A stretch of 64,000 nt of DNA from Valencia hispanica. Taxonomy: Eukaryota > Chordata > Actinopteri > Cyprinodontiformes > Valenciidae. Shown in pieces: positions 12,501-24,500 of this stretch. Position 1 is the stretch's first letter. Each line of letters begins with the position of its first letter. The DNA lies in contig OY747721.1 in the NCBI GenBank assembly GCA_963556495.2, forward strand, positions 10,494,149-10,558,148, read 5' to 3'. The notes under the pieces were generated by a model that was given only the letters and a program-made list of their open reading frames with translations, made no database searches and was not told where the DNA came from. Both the position numbers and the translations under genes were made by a program.

Positions 12501-15500
12501 TCACTGGTGATCCAGGGTTTATTATTAGGGAAGCATCTCACTGTTCTGGTGGGAATGATGTTGTCCACACAGAAGTTTATATAGTCAGTCACACACTCAG
12601 TCATGTCATTGATGTCCTCTCCACGTGCTTGGCAAAGAGTCATCCAGTCTGTGGTTGCAAAACAACCCTGCAGGGCTTCTTTAGCTTCCTGTGACCATTT
12701 TCTCACAGTTTGTTTTGTCACAGGTTGCCTCTGAACAAGTGGTTTATATTCTTAACAGAGAAAAACAAGATTGTGATCTGATTGTCCCAGAGGAGGTCTT
12801 GGTTTGGACATGTATGGCTCCTTTACATTTGCATAAAACAAATCCAAGGTCCTGTTTTCTCTTGTAGAGCAGCTGACAAACTGTTGAAATGTTGGAAGTG
12901 TAGTAGAGAGCGAGGCATGATTAAAATCACCAGATATTGCCACAAATGCATTGGGGTGCTGTGTCTGTAGCTTAGCAACAACGGAACAGATGACATCACG
13001 TGCATTCTCGGCAACGGCTGAAGGTGGAATGTAAACAACTGCCAAAATTACACTGGTGAACTCTCTTGGTAAATAATATATGCTGCAGTGACAACACTTC
13101 ACAGTAACATGTCCTGGGTGACTGTTGTTGACAAGCACTGCTACTCCACCACCTTTTCTTTTCCTGCTCGTTTTCAGATCTCTGTCTGCTCGTACAGTCA
13201 GGAAGCCTGGCAGACAGACGTTGGAGTCGGGGATGTGATTCAGCAGCCACGTCTCAGTAAAACACATAACACTGCATTCACGGTACTCTGGCTGAGTCCT
13301 TGTAAGGGCTTGGAGTTCATCCATCTTGTTAGCCAGTGATCTTACGTTGCCCATTATGATCGATGGAAGAGATGGCTTGAACTTCCTCTTTCTCCGTCTC
13401 CTTTTCGCTCCTGCTCTGCATCCACGTCTCCTCCTTATCAACTCATCAGGGATTTGTGGCTTTAGTTGAGGTATTATTTCAGCTTTTGCGATGTTAATCA
13501 GCTGCTTCCGGCTGTAAACCACATTGTTGCCATGGTTACGCATCATAACAAGTTGTCAAAAAGTGAAAAATTTACAACAAAAATCCTTCCAGCTTCACTG
13601 CACCAAAAACTAGAAAGTATACAGGTCAAAAAAATGCAATCTTCTTTAAGAAAAAAGAGGAACCAATAAAAAAAAACAAAAAACTTAATATGTAGCCAAC
13701 AGAGCCACTCCAACATGCAGCCACCCAGAGCAGCGCAATTCTAGAATAACAAACTAATTGGTTTTCAATCACATCTTGATAGGATTTTAATAACATAAAC
13801 TGCGTGACAAGTAATGGGCTCCTTACCAGTGTCAATGTATAAACTAAATTCAAAACCACAAGACATTTAACGAGATGCTGGAATGATCGTGTACTGCAGC
13901 TGGATGGAGTTCAGAATAAAGCTCGCATGCTAATGTCACACTGAATGACAGACCACAGATTTAAGCTCATGGCCTGAATGTTTATTTCACAAAAAATTAT
14001 GTTTGCTAAGACGGTACAACACTAGGGATGCACCGATATGAAAATTTGGGCCGATACCGATGTCCAATATTAATCCCGCTGTTATGTCCGATAACCGATA
14101 CGCACCGATATGGTATACAAATTCAAATTCAAAAATACTTTATTGATCCCAGAGGGAAATTAAGTGTTGGTATAGCTCATATAATACGGTATATTTCCCT
14201 ACACTTTCGATACCGTGGAAAATCAACCTCACCATCTACATCGCTTCTCTGCTTGAGTTAAACACCCCCAAATTCCTGCGCCGCATCACTATCGCTGTCA
14301 CATGACCAAACAAACACCACATGGATAAACCTACCATGGATAACCTGCTTTTCTGTGTCACTTTAGAGGAGATCCAAAAAAAGCATAGAATATTCTGCAC
14401 AATAGGCATGTTCATTTGAAAACCACTACATTTCTTTTATGCCCAAGTATGATGATATGTCATCACCAAAATAACATTGTTATAACTAAGATTATTATAA
14501 CTGTAATAACCAATGACCTTTTAAAGTAGCAATAGCAGGAGTCAGCGTTTCTTTTTTGTTACAAACATGAACTCAAGTGTCTGCTTTGTACAAGACAGGA
14601 CTGCCAATACAATTAAATAGTTATTTTGCCTGAAGCATTTTTTTTTTATTGCTCAACCGTTTTAATTGAAAGGAAGTTCCGTGAGATTTTTTTTTTCCCA
14701 AGAAAGACCTGGAAGCAGCTTGACAAGTTTCTGTTGTGTTGAAAGAATCAGCCCAGCAAATAAACAGAGCTATAACTTACTAATGCTCTTCAAAATAAGG
14801 GCCTTAGGCATAATTATTCTGCACCTAAAGACAATACACTTGCTTTTAGTTTCTTCTTTCTACCCCCATTGTAAAAAGTAAAGAATCTGTTTGGTGCTTC
14901 AACCCCCATTGTAAAAAGTAAAGAATCTGGTGCATTATGGGTTCGGTCTTGGGTCAGCTTAAGATAAAACCAATTTACTCAAGTTAGATGTGTTTTTGTT
15001 TTTTTTCTTTTGAAAGTATTGTATAAAATACCATTAAACCATGAAGTTGTGGATTTTTACTTACAGTTATATCTTACTGTAAGGAAAATCAAGGCCTGCA
15101 GCCCAAATCCAGCCCGCCTTAATCATTTATGTGGTCTCTAGAGGGCCAAATAAATTGAACTTCATGATAACAGTTGCATGTTTAAATATGATCTTATTAG
15201 TCATAACAAATTAGGTTTTATTCATACATTGCCAAATTACATCAATGTGAAAAGATGTATTATTTAGTTTTAATAAGTTATCCGATGAGGATCGTTTGTC
15301 AGGTTAAAGATACAACCTTTAACCTTAAAGCAGGTATTAAAGATATTTTACAATAAACCCTCATTTCTGTACTAAAATGTTTAACCCTGGTCTGATTTAA
15401 TAATCTAATCTCAACTGTCGTGTTTTCATTACCTATAATCATAAAATACTCATAACTAACAGAAATAAAGGCTCGAAAACATCCGCCTTTGTTTAATTAT

Positions 15501-18500
15501 TCTGAATAATGTGTTTCACTTAGTGAATAAAGTACATGGTTACAATAAAAACTCTTAAACGCTTAAACAATGCACATAAATACAATAACACATTCAGATT
15601 TGGTGGTGTCTTTTTCTCCACAATTTGTTGGGATGGATCTGGTCCGTAGCACATCAACCAATGCTTTAGTTTTAAAGAATTAAACAATGCTTTTGTTCAG
15701 CTGCCGGCTCTGTGTAATAATGAGTGCACATAATTTTCAGCTTTTGTGAAACAAAAAAGGAACACCTGGTCATCAATGCTCTGTTTTTCCGACAAGTTGG
15801 GGAAGGAACCATTGCACCTGTTGATGAATAACTACTGAGCAGAACGTCAACAAAAACTGTTTACATGGAAACACGAAGTGGAACAAATTTCCACAGTTGC
15901 AGCTTATGCAACAACCTGCTCACACCAGCCTGATTATTTATAATTTTTGTTTCTTTAAAATGTCTGATGTTATCAGAAATACTGATAAGACAGCACTAAA
16001 CAATTTTCAAATAGAAATGCACAAGCATAAATGTCTCAAGAGGATGAAACCAATTTGGCAACAGTGACTTACTTCAGAATCATCTGGAATGAGCTGTAGT
16101 TGAACGTGTATCCACCCACCACCCACATGACCTTCTCCTGGACCACGGCCTTATGGGAAGCCCTGGCGAGGGAGGTGCCGAAGGGCTTGACGCTGGGGAG
16201 GATCCAGAAGGACTCGGTCGAAGGTACAGTCAGCGAGCAATCTGGGCCTGCAGAGATAAACAGAGCAGAGAGGGGAGGCATTACAACTGGGGATAAACGT
16301 TAAAGACGCGATAATGCAAGACAACAAGCTCTTTGTAGCAGATCTACAGTGTTTTTTAACAGTATTCTTACCCCTTAAACTCTTTTCACATTTTATAACA
16401 TTACAAACAAACTTAAATATTTTTATAATATTTATGTCACTATAGCAAGAACCCCCCAGACCACTCAGGTTGTCTGATTCCAGTCTACTAAACATCCCTA
16501 ATATTAGAACCAAACACGGAGAAGCAGCTTTCAGTTTTTATTCACCTCTAATCTGGAACAAACTTCCAGACAACTGCAAAGCTGCTAAAACACAAAGTTC
16601 ATTTAAATCACAGCTAAAAACCCATTTGTTTAGAGCTGCCTTTGAGTAATGTTTTCATGCATCATGTGTTTTCTGTGTGTTTCATGCTTTATTGCTGTTT
16701 TACTCTATCCCCTAATCATGTAAGGCACTTTGAATTACCTTGTTGAAGGTGTGCTATACAAATAAAATTGCCTCGCCTTTATAAAAGGTATATTATGTGA
16801 TAAGCCAAGAAAATAATAATTGTTTTTGTTTACAAAAGCATCGTTTTGGTATTTACCCCATTTTAATGTGATAACAACTGCCTTTAGAAGTCACCTAACA
16901 GTAAATAGAAATTTTGTCTCAGTAAAAATCCGACCGCTGTGTAAAGGCATCAGAGAACATTAGTAAACAAACGGCATCATGACGAACAAGGAAAACAAAT
17001 AGGTAATGGATTAAGGTACAAAAAAGTTTAAAGCAGGGGTAGGCTGAAAAAGAACTGTACATCTACAGAGACGTGGCTATCTGCCTTAACTGACTGCTCA
17101 AGTAGAGAATTAGTCAACAGGACAACAATTATTCACGCACCCCACAAATATTACCTTTATCATTGCGCTATTGTGGAAAGAAAACCATTAGAAGTTCAGT
17201 TAAAAGTTTCAAACCGAACATGTGGGGAACAAAGTTAAGGTGTTAAAAGTAAACTTTTTGGCCTGCATACTACAACATCATATGTGGTGGAAACCTAACA
17301 CCAAGGAACACCCTAAATCTGTGAAACAGAAATGGCAGCATCATGTTGTGAGGATGTGTTTCATTAGAAGGAACAAGAAAGCTGGTCAAAGTTGACAGGA
17401 ATATGGATGTAGATAAAAACAGGGCAGTACGGGAAGAAAACTTGCTATAGGCGGCAAAAGACTTGATATGCGAGTGAATAATTGTTGACATTTTCTGTCT
17501 CTATATCTGCAAAGCTAGGATAGACATACCCAAAAGGTGGTGGTACAAATGTATGCCACACTTTTCAGTTTAGGTTTTGGACTTATTAAAGATGTTAACA
17601 ATGCATCACTTGCCTTATACATCATAATTCTGTGCTACTTTGTGTAAAAGGTCCCAGCAAAATACACCAAAGTATGTGGTTGTAATATAACAAGATTTAA
17701 GGAAGTTCAAGGAATATGAATATTTTTGCAAGGTACTGAATGTACTTTAAGGCAAAGGAAAATTAAGAGCTCATTACATTTACCATTTTTAAGATGCAAG
17801 CTGTAGCAGTATATTAGGAATCATTTCAATAATTACTAGGGATGTAAGAAAATATTGATACTTCTATATATTGTGATAGTTTATGTTACGATATTGTATT
17901 GATACTAAAAAGCAATGTTTAGATTTTTTTTAGAATTTGAATGGAACCATTAATAGAAGACAGTAATTTTTGTAGTAAAATAATAAGTATGACTGCTACT
18001 TGGTGGCTGTTTTCACCTCCGTCATTCCAGTGGATCAACTAGATCAAGTTATAAAATTGGATGTGTTTAGTATGAAACAGGTTGGAGTGTTTAGCAAGCT
18101 GGGACAGTTTTTCTACAGTTAAATTCAGTTTTAAAAATCACAATATAGAGTCTTACTCATAGTATCGCAATATATCGTATCGTTCCCCATGTATTGTGAT
18201 ACATATAAGCCCCTTTCAAACAGGCCATGAAAAACGGTAATTTTCCGGACTTTCTCTGTTTTGCTTTTGTGTCTGAAAGCAATCTTCCGGACTTTGTCCG
18301 GATACCCTTTACCGGTAATTTTACGGATGGAGACCTAGTAACAAGAGCGGACTTTTCGCGGTATGGTGTTTGCATTCAGACAGTCAGGTAATGTTCCGCG
18401 AAAGCTGGAGCGGTGTGGGGCGGTGGGGAAAAGGGGAGGGGGGCAGGGAACGCTGTGAGCGCACACATTGATGACGTAAATGTCACTATTTTCCTTTCAG

Positions 18501-21500
18501 CTTATTTATCGATGTTTCTTAAGCGTTTCCATGTGCGCAAAATTGCACACATCACAAAGACGACCACTGCGAGTAGATCTGCTGTTTCGTCTACCATCTT
18601 CGCAATAATGCATTTATTTGGGGAAATGACATGTACGCCCGCCGCACTAAGTTTACGTAATATCCACATAGAATCCCCCACTCCCCCCACCCTACAGACA
18701 TTCATCAGGATCCTCAGGTACGTTTCTTGCTGTGTGAAAGCAGCCGAAAGGCAATGTACCGGAAAAAAAGTGCCATGTTTGAAAACACAACTCCGGTTAA
18801 AGAGCGGATGGAATTGTCCGCAAATATTCCAGAACTTCTGTCTGAAAACGGCTATAGTATCACCAGATTCTGGCCAATAGACATCCCTAGTAATTACTGT
18901 TACTTTAAATTGAAAACAAGCCTAACTTAAGCATCAGCCTGACATATTCAAAAACAAGAAGGTGCCAAACAGAGTGTATTAACAAAGACCATAATGAAGA
19001 AGAGCATGGCTCTCTGAATGATTCTGTCAAGTTCCATTTTGCTAATGTATTAGCTTTCTTCCAGCTGGAGAAATATAAAAAGGCAGAGTCAAAGGGCTTA
19101 TCAACATACCATTCAGCATTACAATGTGACATAACACCACACAGCTGTTACTGCTTTGCTTGATAGCACACTGTTCATGACATCACTAAATGCATTTGAA
19201 GATAAAGTAGAAACAATTTAGCACGGAACAACTACAGGTATATTATGCAAATATTCAGTCAACACTCCTGAAGAGATGGAGTTAAGAGTAGGGGTGGGAC
19301 TCAATTTAAAAAAATGAATCCAATTAAAGGCTTTGTAATTAATTAATCACATTTTAAAAGCACAAAAACTTTGCCCATAAAAGCAATTATTTAAATTTGA
19401 ATGGATTTGTTTGTTGGATGACATAACCAAAAGAGCAACACAGACATGAAAACTGTACACTCAAGGTCTTTTAAAGTCTGAAAGAAATGCAGTTAAATGC
19501 ATTTCAATTCAGAACTGTAGTAAAAGAAAAAATACATTCCTTGGCCAAAACTCAATAGAACTGAAGTGTCATTTTAAGTAAATTTTTTTGTCTTTAAAAA
19601 AATAGCAAATAAAGGATTCTTTATTTAGGTTGACCCTATTTTGATTCCTAAAAAAGAAGACATCAAAACTTTTAATTCTAACATATTTAAAGTGTGCATT
19701 CTCTATGTGTTTGGAAAATAACTAAACAAACTTCAAAAAGGCCTTTCACAAGTACAAAAATGAAACCTCTGGAAATAAACATGATAGAAATAATTACTCT
19801 TCTGAATTCCAAAATTTACCAGCAACAATAATAGTCAGCTTTTTAAGTTGCACTAAACAGAAATTAAACAACAATCTGAAACAATATTCAGAATATAAAA
19901 CAGGTATTTTCTATTCAGTGTGAGTAAACTAAAAAGCAGTAGTTTTAAAAAGACAATAAAAGATGTGTGTACTTTCAGTGTTTAGTTTTCATCTTCATCC
20001 TCAGTCAATTTATAGATTAACGCTAACTTAGCACAGCATTATTACAGCTTTTGTGTCCATGTGACCTACGGGAGCTTTGCCTCTTTTGTCAAACACAGAA
20101 ACACATTTGCCAGCTATGTGAATGATGCACTCCGCCACCCGTTTGTTCCAACCGGACGGTCTTTTGTGGTTTGTGCATAAAGCCTGTGCTTTGACTTCTT
20201 GTAAACAGCAGCAAGTTAGCGTGGCGCAATGCAGCCCAACACAGTGAAACCTGGTGCAGCACGGCGTACAGCCTGCGGTCTGTTCCATCAATAGACAGAT
20301 CAGAACCAGGCACTAGGCAGCAGCTCGGGGAGGACGTCACATGAGAGAAAGGCCGTCACACTGCATGCGTCACACCAGTCAGTTTAAGTATGGTCCCCTG
20401 ATGAACAATGAAAACCAGGACATTTTCAGCAATCTATGAAGTCCCCCCAAATAGCACATCAAAAGTGGACACTGTCACTGCAAGATCTGTTCAGGAAGCA
20501 CGATCCGTACCATGAGCCCATCTGCGCATGCGCGCAAAGAACTACTTCCGGGTAGATTTCTTTTGTTGTTTTTTTATTTTTCATTTGTTAATTCATATTT
20601 ACAGATCAAGGCCATTTACACTTTACAAATAAACAGAAATAGATAGGCAATCTTGCTGAACCATTATACAAAAAGGATTAACAACATAACAAAAAGAAGA
20701 AAAAAAACCAGATAAAAATCTCGGGGAATTGTCTGATCTGATATATTTACATTCTGCATTTGTAATCTTAACAGCTTTCTTATTTATCTGATATATTTAC
20801 TTAGTGATGAATTGACTTGCTGCATTCGTAATCTTAAGCCCGTCGCCGATCCCATGACCGGCTTTCCTATAAATAATTGCTCTAAATGACTCCAGAGGTT
20901 TTTGCTACATGTGCAGCGGTAAAACAGATGAATAATAGTTTTTGGTTCTATATGACAAAAGTCACAGTTGAAGTCAATCTTTAATTTAAAGAGCGCAAAT
21001 CCATCCATCTTGTACCGTCTCGAGAACTAAACACCCACCCCCCCTCGGAAGTAGTTCCTTGCACACATGCGCAGATGACTCATGGTACGGAAAGTGCTTC
21101 CTGAACAGATCATGCAGTGACAGACACGTCCAAGGGAAAGCACGGCCTAGCTCTGACACGTGCATCATTGTAATCTGTGTACCAGGAAATCATGCACTGA
21201 CAAATGTTCCGCATTGCTTGGAATGCAAACTGCGATTAAATGAGTTAATCTTTTTAATGCAAGAATTCTTCTGCAATTAATTAACCGCAATAACGCATTA
21301 AGTTCCCACCCCTAGTTGTGAATGATGACATTCGTGCAAACCCTCCATTAGGCCTCAGCAATATTTTGCTCCCCACTGAGCCTATCAACCCAATTAGCCC
21401 TCTGAGGTTCATCTAAAACATTTGGTGCCAAGCCAACTGAAGCAGACCCCCAACCCCCCATAAAATGATTCATGGAGTCTTCATGTATTGGATAAACATG

Positions 21501-24500
21501 CCTTACACATTCAACAAATGGCACATTAGATCCAGATCCGATTCATTTCTAAACAAAGTCATAAGCCAAAGTCACAACATTCATCCACAAAGATTTTTCA
21601 CCAATTGAATTCTTCAGTTTAAAACCCTTTTAATAAGATGCCCTATGCATAAAGTGACTCACAGTTAAGCCTCCCCCACCTATTGCTAAGCACTGCTGGC
21701 AGGAATGGGCTGATGTTGAAATTCAGCCTGGTAGCATGGTTCAGAGAGGCCTTTTATTGGATCGAACAAGGATGAAAGTGGAACAATAACTCTACAAAAA
21801 ATACTTTTAATATAACAGCATAATAACATTATGCTACCAATTATATTAACATGTTTAAAATAATAATAATAATTATCTGTTTTTATCTTGTCATGACCAG
21901 AGGTGGGTAGTAACTAGTTACATTTATTCTGTTAGCCTACATTTCCTTGAGTAGTTTTACTGTACCAAACATTAAACTTTTACACAAGTAAAAGTAATTA
22001 TTAAAGTAATTATTATTAAGTATAGCTACTTTTACTTGAGTAAAACTTCCGGATCCTCTACCTACTGAGTAATTTCACTGAATCAAAACAAGCATGTTCT
22101 AACCAAAAATGCACCAGACAAGGACACAAACCTAGAGTTTATGTTAAAGGGGGGGGGCACGTTCTTCTTATGCAGAAAGAGCAATTCTGAGGTCCAGTAC
22201 ATCAATAATTTTACCTGAAATAGATCTGTAAGTTCAACAAATGATTTATACTACCTATTTGAAATTTTGCACTTACAGCATGTCCGCACTGAACGCCTTG
22301 AAATTAGTTGCATGTATCTTTAAGAGTCTCGGACATGCCCCCTTCAACACGCTGCCGTCAACGTCATCACAACATTCTCCAGTCGCATGGGGACGAAGCA
22401 TTACAGTACCGTAGCATCGGTGTGCCGGACTTTTGGGAGACACACATATCTTTTGGTTTGCTATGGCCATGCAGGACATGGTACAAGCATATTCATTTGA
22501 TCCCGTCTCTGACCCTGAAAGTGAAATATTGGATGAACCGGAGCGCGTTCAGCGGCTCGTTCAAGACGTGTCTGCTTGGTAAAATATTGATGTTTCATTC
22601 ACAAGAAAAATCGAACTTGTTACTTTTTTCCCCAAGTTATTAATATCTGTAGTAACAAAACTCCTTGTAAACATGAAGCCATCCAAATGCAATTCCGTTT
22701 TTGTAATAAAATCAGTCTACATTTTAATTTTTTTTAAAATACAAATATATGTAGTATGGGTGCTACCTGATTGCTACTGACGACGCTCTGCTTTAGTGCT
22801 CTGGAAGCGGGGGAGGGAGGACTGTGGAGAGACATGGGCGGTTATCAAAATTTAAGGGTGTTGCTGGGAGGTTAGGGCGTTCCTAGGAGGACCCTGGCGT
22901 TCAGTGCTCAACATGGCGACCGTGAGAGTTTATAGATATTACTCAAACATACATAAATTAACCTAAGAAACACTTTAGGCATGTTTTTAAGGAGGAAATG
23001 GCATGAGAATGTGATGAAAAACTTTAAAAAGTGGAATTTACATGCCACCCCTCCATTAAAGTGAGACCTCTTGCTTGTACACAAGCTTTCTTGTTCTGAT
23101 GTTATTTTCTAGCTATTGAGCTCTGGAGAGGAACTGAACACTATATGTTGTCACTGGAAACAGTTTACCCTGTTCTAACAGAGATACATTACTTGTTTTA
23201 TTTTAATACGTTTTATGATGAAATTTTCTATTTGAAAAAGTTTTTCTGCTTCATTTTTAAAAATGTTGTAATTATATTTGTATGTAAACTCAGCAAAAAA
23301 AGAAATGTCCCTTTTTCAGGACTATGTATTTCAACAATAATGTTGTAAAAATCCAAATAACTTTACAGATCTTCATTGTAAAGGGTTTAAACAATGTTTT
23401 CCATGCATGTTCAATTAACCATAATCAATTAATTAACATGCACCTGTGGAATGGTCGTTAAGACCTTAACAGCTTACAGAAAGTAGGCATTTAGGGTCAC
23501 TGTTCTAAAAACGCAGGACACTAAAGAGACTTGTCTACCGACTGTGAAAAACACCCAAAGAAAGATGCCCAGGGTCCCTGCTCATCTGCGTGAACGTGCA
23601 TTAGGCATGCTGCAGGGAGGCATGAGGACTGCTGATGTGGCTAGGGCAATAAATTGCCATGTCCGCACTGTGAGACGCCTAAGACAGCGCTACAGGGAGA
23701 CAGGAAGGACAGCTGATCATCCTCGCAGTGGAAGACCACGTGTAACAACACCTGCACAGGATCGGTACATCCGAATATCACACCTGCGTGACAGGTACAG
23801 GATGGCCACAACAACTGCCCGAGTCACACCAGGAACGCACAATCCCTCCATCAGTGCTCAGACTGTCCGCAATAGGCTGAGAGAGGCTGGACTGAGGGCT
23901 TGTAGGCCCTTGGTGATTTTAAATCACCAAATCATGTAAAGCACCTTGAATTACCCTGCTGTTGAAAGTGTGCTATACAAATAAAATTGCCTTGCCTTGT
24001 TGTAAGGCAGGGCCTTACCAGACATCACCAGCAACAACGCCGCCTATGGGCACAAACCCACCTTCGCTGGACCAGACAGGAGTGGCAAAAAGTGCTCTTC
24101 ATGATGAGTCAGGGTTTTGTCTCACCAGGGGTGATGGACGGATTCGTGTTTATTGTCGAAGGAATGAGCGTTACACCGAGGCCTGTACCCTGGAGCGGGA
24201 TCGATTTGGAGGTGGGGGGTCCGTCATGGTCTGGGGCGGTATATCACATCCCCATCGGACTGAGCTTGTTGTCATTGCAGGCAATCTCAATGCCTTGCGG
24301 TACATGGAAGACATCCTCCTCCCTCATGTGGTACCCTTTATGCATGCTCATCTGGACATGATCCTCCAGCAGGACAATGCCACCAGCCATACTGCTAATT
24401 CTGGGCATGAGTTTCTGCATGACAGCAATGTCAGTGTTCTGCCATGTCAGCGAAGAGACCAGATCTCAATCCCATTGAGCACGTCTGGGACCTGTTGGAT

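Larger units (their letters stand above)
19289..21314. mobile_element. hAT-like element with TAGGGGTGGGACT / AGTTCCCACCCCTA ends
   Basis: The inverted ends and the flanking AT-rich AATTAATTAA words near both termini are typical of a fish hAT family. Flanking 8-mers (GTTAAGAG, GTTGTGAA) agree only at 5 of 8, so the insertion is old. There is no intact transposase. Between 20473 and 21127 it holds a large palindrome with a LINE-like piece in the middle. Confidence 0.72.

Noticed and set aside
16151..16513. Minus-strand frame overlapping atrnl1 exon 6
   Set aside because: It is a different frame through the exon; the kelch-matching frame with correct splice phases is the real one.
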